Origin: Pedobacter sp. UBA2067
GTDB lineage: Bacteria; Bacteroidota; Bacteroidia; Sphingobacteriales; Sphingobacteriaceae
Length of the DNA: 5,984 nt
Assembly (NCBI GenBank): GCA_002333205.1
Contig: DDAD01000141.1
Coordinates: 1-5,984 of the forward strand
Direction of reading: 5' to 3'
Positions within the stretch are counted from its first letter, which is position 1; each line of letters begins with the position of its first letter. A program made the position numbers and the translations under genes. Shown piece by piece: positions 1 to 5,984 of this stretch. The notes under the pieces are model-generated. The model did no database searches, was not told where the DNA came from, and saw nothing but the letters and a program-made list of their open reading frames with translations.

Positions 1-2
1 TG

Positions 3-2510
3 GATGGTGCTATTTTTACGGGCACACCAAATTTAAACCCTAATGATATTGAATCTATATCGGTATTAAAAGACGCCTCGGCCGCAATTTATGGTGCCAG
101 GGCTTCTGGAGGGGTAATTCTTGTTACCACTAAGAAAGGCAAGGCAGGTAAAGTTTCCGTAAATCTGGATGTGAAAAGTGGCTTTCAAAGTCCCTGGAAT
201 AAAGTTGAAGCCTTGGATGCTGCGCAATATGCTGCAGTATCCAATCTTGCCGCAGATAATGCGGGAACAGCGCGCAATCCTGCTTTCGATGCGAGTATTT
301 ATCCAGATGGACAAATTACGCGGACCAACTGGGTAGATGAAGTATTCCGTACCGGCTTTCAGCAGGAGTATAGCTTCGGTATGAGCGGCGGAAATGAAAC
401 TTCGAATTTCTATACGGGTTTTGATTACAGAAATACGGAAGGCATTTTACAGAATACCTATGGCAGGCGTTATAATTTCAGGTTGAACGCTGCCCATCAG
501 GTCGCGCCATGGTTAAAGATTGGCGAAAACATGTTCTATTCAAATACAAATGGCAATACCGGAAATACAACAAGTGGATACACAGGTGCAATCATATCAG
601 CCCTTTTTTATCCACCAAGCGTACCGGTATACAATGAGTCTGGCGGATTTTCCGGGTTACCGGCGCAATATGCAGGTGCTTATGGGGATGTAATAAATCC
701 GATAGCTTATCTGAAGCGTTTAGATGTAGATAATCCGGTACAAACCATTAATGTGAACCCCTATGTTGAAGTGAGTTTCTCGAAAGACTTGAAGTTCAGA
801 TCTAGTGTCGCGGTTACAAAAGGGTCTACCTTCTATAAAGAGTTTGTAACGAAAGTGCCTGAGATCGGAAAGATCTTTGACTTCAACAGACTCACGCAGA
901 ATTCGTCAAGCAATACCGATTTACTTACCGAGCAGACGTTAACGTATGACCATAATTTTGGGTTACACCACTTAAATGCACTTGGCGGTTTTACCTACCA
1001 GAATACCAATTATAAGGGTACTTCTATCTATGCACAGGGTTTTGATGATGAGTCTGAAGATTATCGATACCTGCAGAATGCAAACGAGATCTATCCTTCA
1101 TCAAGTTACAACACAACTACAGCCCTGGTATCTTATCTGGCAAGACTTAATTACGATTATAATTCAAAATACCTGCTTTCCTTGATTGGAAGACGTGATG
1201 GAAGTTCTTTGGTTTCGGAACAGAACCGTTTCCAGAACTACGGTTCAGTGTCGGCAGGCTGGGTAATTTCTCAAGAGAATTTTCTTAAAGATATAACCTG
1301 GTTGAGTCAATTAAAACTAAGAGGAAGTTATGGCGTGTTGGGAAATCTTGGTAGCCTTTCTGCGAGCTCTGTAAATCCTTTATTAAGCAAGAGTCAGATT
1401 TATTTAGGTGCCGATCCGGCCTTGTTTACTGGGTATTATGAGGGGGTGTTGGCCAACCCTAATCTTACCTGGGCAAGTTCAAAACAAACTGACATTGGTT
1501 TAGATGCAGCCGTATTTGATAACAGGCTAACACTTAGTGCAGATTATTTCGTGAAGAAAACGGATAATATGATTGTTGAAAAACTGCTTACCAGTACAAC
1601 AGGTGTTCAAAGCCAGTGGGTTAATGGAGGATTATTCCGGGATAGGGGTGCTGAATTTGGCATTAACTTCAGAAACAAGGATGATCACGCCTTCACCTAC
1701 GGCATGAATCTGACTTTTACCAGATCTACGAACAGATTGCTTTCATTGCCGGACGAACTTACCAGTATCCCCACAAATCAGAATGTAAGGGCAGTTCTTG
1801 ATCCATTAAGGATTCAGATTGACCAGGCGTTATATTCTTACTATGTGATTAAAACAGATGGAATATTCCAGAGCACAGAAGAAGTTAACAGCTACAAATC
1901 GACCAGTGGTGCTGTAATCCAGCCAAACGCTGTTCCGGGCGACCTGAAATTTGTGGATCAAAACGGCGACGGAAAGATTGACAATAATGACCGGATGTTT
2001 GATGGCAGTGCCCTTCCGGATTTTTCCTATGGCTTTAGCTTCAATGCGAATTATAAGAATTTTGATTTCAACCTTTTTGCACAGGGTGCACAGGGGGGCA
2101 AAATATTCAATGGTATGAAGTATACCACATTGAATGCTGCTTCGGGTCAGAACTACAATAAAGATGCGGCCATTTTAGATGCATGGTCACCGACAAACAC
2201 TGGAGGTACTATTCCACGTGTTTCGGCAAGTGATGCAAATGGAAACTTCAGTAACACTTCAGATTTTTACCTGGAGAACGGTTCTTATCTGAGGATTAAA
2301 AACGTGACATTAGGTTATACCTTAAAAAAGCAGTTCCTGGACAGGCTGAAAATAAGTAACCTGCGTCTGTATGTAACGGCAAACAATCTTTTCACCATTA
2401 CAAAATACACTGGGTTTGACCCTGAGGTTGGTACGGAGCTTAACGGTATTGATCTTGGTCGTTATCCTCAAGCCAGATCGGTCTTGTTCGGTTTGAATGT
2501 TAATTTCTAA
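3..2510 (+). CDS. SusC/RagA-family TonB-dependent outer-membrane receptor (5' end missing)
   Basis: This is the C-terminal part of a SusC-like TonB-dependent transporter, the outer-membrane barrel that imports a ligand held by its SusD partner. The frame is open from base 3 to the TAA at 2508-2510, giving about 835 residues. Family members usually have about 1000, so the signal peptide, the carboxypeptidase-D-like N-terminal domain, the TonB box and the first part of the plug are missing. The fragment begins inside the plug: residues 11-46 (bases 33-140) carry the SusC plug signature, including NPNDIESISVLKDASAAIYG followed by ARASGGVILVTTKKG. The rest is aromatic-rich barrel sequence. An acidic loop, DQNGDGKIDNND (1956-1991), is typical of SusC proteins. 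The protein ends with the usual outer-membrane terminal strand, SVLFGLNVNF, with a final Phe. The GTG at 171 lies inside the plug-barrel junction and is not the start. The imported ligand cannot be told from sequence. Family assignment is near certain. Confidence 0.96.
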   Translation, partial: DGAIFTGTPNLNPNDIESISVLKDASAAIYGARASGGVILVTTKKGKAGKVSVNLDVKSGFQSPWNKVEALDAAQYAAVSNLAADNAGTARNPAFDASIYPDGQITRTNWVDEVFRTGFQQEYSFGMSGGNETSNFYTGFDYRNTEGILQNTYGRRYNFRLNAAHQVAPWLKIGENMFYSNTNGNTGNTTSGYTGAIISALFYPPSVPVYNESGGFSGLPAQYAGAYGDVINPIAYLKRLDVDNPVQTINVNPYVEVSFSKDLKFRSSVAVTKGSTFYKEFVTKVPEIGKIFDFNRLTQNSSSNTDLLTEQTLTYDHNFGLHHLNALGGFTYQNTNYKGTSIYAQGFDDESEDYRYLQNANEIYPSSSYNTTTALVSYLARLNYDYNSKYLLSLIGRRDGSSLVSEQNRFQNYGSVSAGWVISQENFLKDITWLSQLKLRGSYGVLGNLGSLSASSVNPLLSKSQIYLGADPALFTGYYEGVLANPNLTWASSKQTDIGLDAAVFDNRLTLSADYFVKKTDNMIVEKLLTSTTGVQSQWVNGGLFRDRGAEFGINFRNKDDHAFTYGMNLTFTRSTNRLLSLPDELTSIPTNQNVRAVLDPLRIQIDQALYSYYVIKTDGIFQSTEEVNSYKSTSGAVIQPNAVPGDLKFVDQNGDGKIDNNDRMFDGSALPDFSYGFSFNANYKNFDFNLFAQGAQGGKIFNGMKYTTLNAASGQNYNKDAAILDAWSPTNTGGTIPRVSASDANGNFSNTSDFYLENGSYLRIKNVTLGYTLKKQFLDRLKISNLRLYVTANNLFTITKYTGFDPEVGTELNGIDLGRYPQARSVLFGLNVNF

Positions 2511-2539
2511 ACAGTTTTACAATTAAAAATACTCCAATG
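2511..2539 (+). promoter_or_regulatory. susC-susD intergenic spacer and susD-like start region
   Basis: The 26 bases between the susC-like stop and the susD-like ATG (2537-2539) are A/T-rich (TTTTACAATTAAAAAT) and lack a GGAGG-type Shine-Dalgarno sequence. That is normal for Bacteroidota, where A-rich leaders often stand in for it. No hairpin or clear promoter is visible, so translation from a shared transcript with the receptor gene is the simplest reading. The choice of this ATG is supported by the lipoprotein signal peptide that begins right at it. Confidence 0.5.
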
Positions 2540-4057
2540 AATATCAGATATTGTTACATTCTATTTGCATCCCTGGTTGTAGGTTCTGTGTTATCCGGCT
2601 GCAGCAAACAACTTGATATTACCCCTCAGGGCGAACCATCAAAAGGAAACTTCTGGCGCACACATGAGGATGCCTTGAAGGGTGTAAATGCCATGTACAG
2701 AAAGTTCGACGAGGAAGAATTCTACGGGCGTGGCTTAATGTGGTACATCAATGCTAGTGATGATATGGTTACAGGGCGGTCAAATGGTCAAGCAGAGAAT
2801 ATAAGGAACTTTAATTCTGCCGCTGTTTCTGCCGGATATACCAGTGATCAATGGTCCATGCGTTATGCAACCATTAAGTCGGCCAACGATGTGATCAACA
2901 ACCTTCCAGGTATAGATATTGATGCTGCACTTAAGAACAGGTATCTAGGTGAGGCACATTTTCTAAGTGCGCTGATGTACTTTCAGCTGGCTGCCAACTA
3001 TGGAGATGATCGTGCGGGTGTGCCGTTAGTGACGCCTGAAAATGCAAATGATCCAAATCCTACACCCAGGGCGGCAAATGTTACCGAAAACTACAACTAC
3101 ATAGAAAGACAGTTGAAAACAGCCGCAAACCTGTTACCGATGTTTTCTGCGCTTTCGACTGGCGATTACGGAAGGCCGCATAAAGTTGCTGCCTGGGCCT
3201 ACCTGTCAAAAGTATACCTGTACAAAAAGGACTGGGCCAATGCGGAGCTATATGCAGATTCTGTAATTAATCTTGGAAACAGGGCCTTGGAAGCCAATTT
3301 TGCGGATGTGTTTAAGGCCGAGAAAAACTGGGGAACTGAATATATCTGGTCTGCCTACAGTACACCGCGTGGTGATGGCGGTTGGGGAAGTATTCTCCCT
3401 GGTGTAATGCTTGAGAATAAGGGTTGGGGTCTGTATAATGGCTGGGGCTACTATACACCAACAAAAGAATTGTTTGAAGCTTATGAGGCTAGCGATAAAC
3501 GCAGGTCGGCCACCATCCTGGCACCAGGTGACACCTTCACCTTTTTCGGTGCGACCAGGACCTACAGCTCAGACAACAGCTTGTCCGGTTACCAGTTCAA
3601 CAAATACATGGATCCTTTTAAATACGCCAATCCGGTAGGCACACACATTAGCCCTAATGGTGATCATCCAACTACTGATCTGAACCCACCGCTACTTCGT
3701 TTTGCCGAAGTTATCCTGATCAAGGCTGAAGCAGAATTGATGCAGGGGAAAAGTGCGGACGCCGAAATCAATAAAATTCGCGCTCGTGCAGGTTTAACCC
3801 CAATTTCGGGAGCAACGATGGCAGATTTGAAAAAGGAACGCCGCTGTGAGTTGGCTGGAGAGTTGTCCGACCGTCACCGGGATTTGGTACGCTGGGGGGA
3901 TGCACAGGCGGCATACGCTAAGCCTAGTCACGGTGTGAATGGTACTGTGGTCTGGCCGGCACGTACCTTTGACCCTGTAGTACATGCGGTATGGCCGGTT
4001 CCGCAAAAGGAGATCGACAATAGTGGTGGTGTGATTACACAAAATGCGGGCTGGTAG
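2537..4057 (+). CDS. SusD/RagB-family outer-membrane lipoprotein, ligand-binding partner of the upstream SusC
   Basis: This is a complete 506-residue SusD-like protein, a usual length for the family. SusD proteins sit on the cell surface as a lid over the SusC barrel and bind the ligand. Residues 1-21 form a lipoprotein signal peptide ending in the lipobox LSGC, with Cys22 as the predicted lipidated residue. TPR-like helices follow: ALKGVNAMYRKF (46-57), YLGEAHFLSALMYFQLAANY (136-155) followed by VPLVT (162-166), and AWAYLSKVYLYKKDWANAEL (219-238). The C-terminal half has the family blocks LLRFAEVILIKAEAELM (386-402), INKIRARAGL (411-420), the ERR-CELAGE / RDLVRWG block (434-454) and the closing WPVPQKEID (486-494) with ITQNAGW at the end. 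Residues 271-307 are unusually rich in Trp, Tyr and Gly and may form part of the binding site (inference). It is very likely cotranscribed with the upstream receptor. The ligand is unknown. Confidence 0.97.
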   Translation: MNIRYCYILFASLVVGSVLSGCSKQLDITPQGEPSKGNFWRTHEDALKGVNAMYRKFDEEEFYGRGLMWYINASDDMVTGRSNGQAENIRNFNSAAVSAGYTSDQWSMRYATIKSANDVINNLPGIDIDAALKNRYLGEAHFLSALMYFQLAANYGDDRAGVPLVTPENANDPNPTPRAANVTENYNYIERQLKTAANLLPMFSALSTGDYGRPHKVAAWAYLSKVYLYKKDWANAELYADSVINLGNRALEANFADVFKAEKNWGTEYIWSAYSTPRGDGGWGSILPGVMLENKGWGLYNGWGYYTPTKELFEAYEASDKRRSATILAPGDTFTFFGATRTYSSDNSLSGYQFNKYMDPFKYANPVGTHISPNGDHPTTDLNPPLLRFAEVILIKAEAELMQGKSADAEINKIRARAGLTPISGATMADLKKERRCELAGELSDRHRDLVRWGDAQAAYAKPSHGVNGTVVWPARTFDPVVHAVWPVPQKEIDNSGGVITQNAGW

Positions 4058-4066
4058 AAGTTGATG
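4056..4066 (+). promoter_or_regulatory. Start region of the phosphoesterase gene, three candidate start codons
   Basis: The in-frame candidates are TTG 4061, ATG 4064 and ATG 4076. The purine run AGAAG (4056-4060), which overlaps the susD-like stop, is the only Shine-Dalgarno-like element. It sits 3 bases before ATG 4064 and 15 before ATG 4076, so neither spacing is ideal. I chose ATG 4064 because ATG is preferred over TTG and the six-base gap fits coupled translation. Starting at 4076 would also leave a good signal peptide (MYLKKIALSS and onward), so this remains open. Confidence 0.45.
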
Positions 4067-5944
4067 AATAAACATATGTATTTAAAAAAGATTGCGCTTT
4101 CTTCCTTGTTGCTGTTTAGTGCGGCAGCTGTATGTGCTCAAAAAACGCCTTATGCTCGTATCTTGACGCATTCACATAACGACTACGTGCAGAAGATTCC
4201 ATTTTGGGGTGCCTACACATCAAAGATGAACGCCATTGAAGCCGATGTATTTCTTTCCGATGGAGAACTATTTGTAGCCCATGAAAAGGAGGAGATTGTT
4301 CCAGGTAAAACACTTAAAAGTGTTTACCTGGAACCGCTTTACCAACAATTTAAACGCAACGGAAATCAGCCATACGCTGATGAGGATCGTAGTCTGACAC
4401 TTGTCATTGACATCAAAGCAGATTATTCTCAGGTGATTCCTGCACTTATTGCGCAGCTTGAAGGCTATAAGGATATGATTGATCCTGCGCAGCAAAAGAA
4501 GCCGGTTAAAATAGTTTTAAGTGGTGAACAGCCGCCAGCCGCAAAGTATAAGGACTATCCGGAATACCTTTCGTTTGATGGTAGACCGGGCATTGCCTAT
4601 ACCCCGGAACAATTGAAACGTGTAGCTATGATCAGCGATGATTTAAAGAATTATTCGGACTGGAATGGCAAAGGAAATCCTCCTGTTCGAGATACGCTCA
4701 AGTTACAGAAAGTGGTGCAGGATGCACATAAATTGAACAAGCCATTTCGATTTTGGGGTACTCAAGACAGCTACAATACCTGGCTGGAACTGGAGAACCT
4801 TGGTGTAGATTGGATTGGATCTGATCATCCGGAGCTATTATCGAAGTTTTATAAAGAGCGGCCAAAGACCGAATTTGTCAATACCAAAAAGTATGAGGTA
4901 TATGTACCGAGTTATAAATCCGATGGAAAAAACACCAGGGTAAAAAACGTCATCTTGATTATTGGTGATGGTATGGGATTGGCTCAAATTCAAGCCGCTC
5001 ATACTGCTAATTTTGGTTCACTGAACCTTGCAGGTATAAAGCACAAAGGGTTCTCGCTTACTAAATCTGCGAATTCCGGCAATACGGATTCTGCAGCTGG
5101 CGGGACCGCCCTTTCCAGTGGTGAAAAAACTAACAACAACTATGTGGGTATGGATAGTTTAGGTCGAGCTATCCCCAGTATTCCGGATGAATTGTATGGA
5201 TTGGGCGTAAGGTCTGCGGTAATCAGTAGCGGAGACATTACGGATGCAACACCTGCGTCCTTTTATGCGCACCAGCCCGAAAGAAACTGGTCTGATAAGA
5301 TTGCTGCTGATTTTCCAAGTAGCCATGTAGATATTCTAATTGGCCCGAACCGGAAAAGCTTTCTGGAGAATTCGGACAAAAACCTAATGACGAAGATCAA
5401 GCAGAAAGGCTATGAGTACCTTCCGGAGCTTAGCGAACTATCGACAGCAAAGCCGGGTAAAAAATTAGTGCTTCTGGCAGATAGCGCTACGCGTCCGGTG
5501 CTGAAGGGGCGTGGCGAGATGTTAAAGAACTCGCTTGAACACTCCATCCGGTTACTATCGGGTAATAAACCTGGATTCTTCATTATGGCCGAGGGGGCGC
5601 AGGTTGACTATGGTGGACATGATAATAGCCTTCCCTACCTGGTAACTGAACTCCTGGACCTTGATCAGGCGATTGGCGCAGCATTGCGCTTTGCAGATCA
5701 AGATGGGGAGACCTTAGTGGTCATTACTGCCGATCATGAAACCGGTGGATTAAGTCTCCTGGCTGCTGAACAGGCGAAAGGTCGGGTAGTTGGTCACTTT
5801 AGCACGAACGACCACACGAATATTATGGTGCCGGTATTTGCCTATGGCCCTCATTCGAACGAGTTTACAGGTATGTATCAAAACAAAGAAGTTTTTCACA
5901 AGATCATGAAGTTGATGTCTGCCCCTTCTAAAAAGGCTAAGTAG
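4064..5944 (+). CDS. Secreted two-domain phosphoesterase: PI-PLC/GDPD-like (AIM6-type) domain fused to alkaline phosphatase
   Basis: The 626-residue product has a signal peptide at residues 1-25 (LKKIALSSLLLFSAAAVCA, cleavage before Gln26). There is no proper lipobox, so a soluble periplasmic or exported enzyme is expected. Residues ~30-262 resemble the PI-PLC/GDPD superfamily, closest in style to the AIM6-like group: THSHNDY (35-41), IEAD (58-61), DGELFVAHE (66-74), VIDIKAD (114-120) and WIGSDHP (250-256). A linker of about 30 residues leads to an alkaline phosphatase domain (~293-618) with IGDGMG (300-305), the nucleophile motif TDSAAGG (Ser343), DATPA (394-398), AEGAQVDYGGH (509-519), TADHETGG (555-562) and His584. 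These match the two zinc sites and one magnesium site of PhoA. The likely role is sequential phosphodiester and phosphomonoester hydrolysis, which is inference. The alkaline phosphatase activity is well supported and the N-terminal activity less so. The gene follows the susD-like gene by 6 bases, suggesting one operon. Confidence 0.93.
   Translation: MNKHMYLKKIALSSLLLFSAAAVCAQKTPYARILTHSHNDYVQKIPFWGAYTSKMNAIEADVFLSDGELFVAHEKEEIVPGKTLKSVYLEPLYQQFKRNGNQPYADEDRSLTLVIDIKADYSQVIPALIAQLEGYKDMIDPAQQKKPVKIVLSGEQPPAAKYKDYPEYLSFDGRPGIAYTPEQLKRVAMISDDLKNYSDWNGKGNPPVRDTLKLQKVVQDAHKLNKPFRFWGTQDSYNTWLELENLGVDWIGSDHPELLSKFYKERPKTEFVNTKKYEVYVPSYKSDGKNTRVKNVILIIGDGMGLAQIQAAHTANFGSLNLAGIKHKGFSLTKSANSGNTDSAAGGTALSSGEKTNNNYVGMDSLGRAIPSIPDELYGLGVRSAVISSGDITDATPASFYAHQPERNWSDKIAADFPSSHVDILIGPNRKSFLENSDKNLMTKIKQKGYEYLPELSELSTAKPGKKLVLLADSATRPVLKGRGEMLKNSLEHSIRLLSGNKPGFFIMAEGAQVDYGGHDNSLPYLVTELLDLDQAIGAALRFADQDGETLVVITADHETGGLSLLAAEQAKGRVVGHFSTNDHTNIMVPVFAYGPHSNEFTGMYQNKEVFHKIMKLMSAPSKKAK
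4151..4849 (+). other. Domain: PI-PLC/GDPD-superfamily TIM barrel (AIM6-like)
   Basis: This covers residues ~30-262 of the phosphoesterase. The order His (36/38), Glu59-x-Asp61, Asp/Gly loop, His73 copies the GDPD/PI-PLC scheme of a catalytic His, an acidic metal pair and a second His. Asp116 and Lys118 in VIDIKAD fit the next conserved strand. The ending WIGSDHP resembles the last barrel strand of this superfamily. Fungal AIM6 proteins share the HSHNDY and EADV motifs from memory. The substrate is not known. Because the key residues are kept, I expect an active enzyme, probably a phosphodiesterase. Confidence 0.8.
4298..4334. repeat. Near-perfect 17-bp inverted repeat (quasi-palindrome) inside the phosphoesterase gene
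   Basis: The left arm is GTTCCAGGTAAA followed by one unpaired A and CACTT (4298-4315). The right arm is AAGTG then TTTACCTGGAAC (4318-4334). All 17 bases of the right arm pair with the left arm, leaving a single bulged A and a 2-base centre (AA), which would open to a 4-base loop in RNA. It encodes residues 79-91 at the C-terminal side of the His73 motif. No T-run follows the right arm, so it is not an intrinsic terminator. Confidence 0.85.
4940..5917 (+). other. Domain: alkaline phosphatase (PhoA superfamily), compact form
   Basis: This covers residues ~293-618. By motif alignment to E. coli PhoA: Asp302 = D51, Ser343 = nucleophile S102, Asp394 = D153, Thr396 = T155, Arg407 probably = R166, Glu510 = E322, Asp515 = D327, His519 = H331, Asp557/His558 = D369/H370 and His584 = H412. 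All metal ligands are therefore present. PhoA K328 corresponds to Tyr516. The domain is about 325 residues, clearly shorter than PhoA, and only 25 residues separate His558 from His584, so the crown-type insertion is reduced or absent. Confidence 0.92.
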
Positions 5945-5984
5945 CAACGGGACGACATTTACCAACCGAACTTAAATGGGTATC
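5945..5984. other. 3' flank with no recognised feature
   Basis: These 40 bases after the phosphoesterase stop contain no hairpin followed by a T-run, no start codon with a supportable reading frame and no recognisable end of a convergent gene. The operon could continue or end beyond the window; nothing here decides it. Confidence 0.5.

Noticed and set aside
171..173. GTG as the start codon of the first gene
   Set aside because: The frame stays open to the window edge and bases 33-140 encode the conserved SusC plug signature upstream of this GTG, so the gene begins before the window.
66..314. Minus-strand open frame of 82 codons
   Set aside because: It lies wholly opposite the SusC plug and barrel coding sequence, has no recognisable domain and looks like an antisense shadow. 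The same holds for the minus-strand frames at 3794-4075, 4116-4313, 4268-4495 and 5750-5965.
976..1185. Plus-strand 69-codon frame, and a similar 75-codon frame at 3411-3638
   Set aside because: Both are out-of-frame readings inside strongly supported SusC and SusD coding sequence and have no protein-like features of their own.
2540..2552. Palindrome AATATC-A-GATATT just after the SusD start codon
   Set aside because: The arms are only 6 bp in A/T-rich sequence. It lies inside the signal-peptide codons and has no second site or promoter beside it, so chance is enough to explain it.
4124..4141. AAAVCAQ as a lipobox in the phosphoesterase
   Set aside because: Val precedes the Cys where Gly, Ala or Ser is expected, while V-C-A before Gln fits signal peptidase I, so a lipoprotein is unlikely.
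4298..4334. Reading the inverted repeat as a transcription terminator or an insertion-sequence end
   Set aside because: No T-run follows it, the reading frame and protein motifs continue unbroken across it, and there is no target duplication or transposase.
5675..5692. Small hairpin GCGCA-GCAT-TGCGC near the end of the phosphoesterase gene
   Set aside because: The stem is only 5 bp, inside coding sequence more than 250 bases before the stop, with no T-run. It is too common by chance to report.

Overview
The window looks like part of a Bacteroidota chromosome. A SusC-type TonB-dependent receptor is followed by a SusD-type surface lipoprotein, an arrangement essentially restricted to this phylum. 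The weak Shine-Dalgarno sequences, A-rich leaders and protein style fit Sphingobacteriaceae (Pedobacter-like). The genus is my inference from general resemblance, not from a search.

Layout: three genes on the + strand fill almost the whole window. (1) Positions 3-2510 hold the C-terminal ~835 residues of a SusC/RagA-like outer-membrane transporter. Its 5' end lies before the window. (2) Positions 2537-4057 hold a complete SusD/RagB-like lipoprotein of 506 residues, starting 26 bases after the susC-like stop. (3) Positions 4064-5944 hold a secreted two-domain phosphoesterase of 626 residues, starting 6 bases after the susD-like stop. Its N-terminal half is a PI-PLC/GDPD-type (AIM6-like) TIM-barrel domain, and its C-terminal half is an alkaline phosphatase of the PhoA superfamily with a full metal and nucleophile set. 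The last 40 bases are non-coding as far as can be seen and hold no evident terminator. No RNA genes, mobile elements or CRISPR arrays were seen.

The spacing suggests one operon. The SusC/SusD pair should capture and import a ligand across the outer membrane using TonB energy. The third protein could first split a phosphodiester and then remove phosphate from the resulting monoester. The locus therefore looks like a nutrient-acquisition unit aimed at an organophosphate or phospho-head-group ligand rather than a plain glycan: no glycoside hydrolase is visible. The ligand and any Pho-type control cannot be read from this window because the promoter region is upstream of it.

The most unexpected DNA-level structure is a nearly perfect 17-bp inverted repeat with one bulged A inside the phosphoesterase gene (4298-4334). 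It follows directly after a perfect Shine-Dalgarno-like AAAGGAGG.
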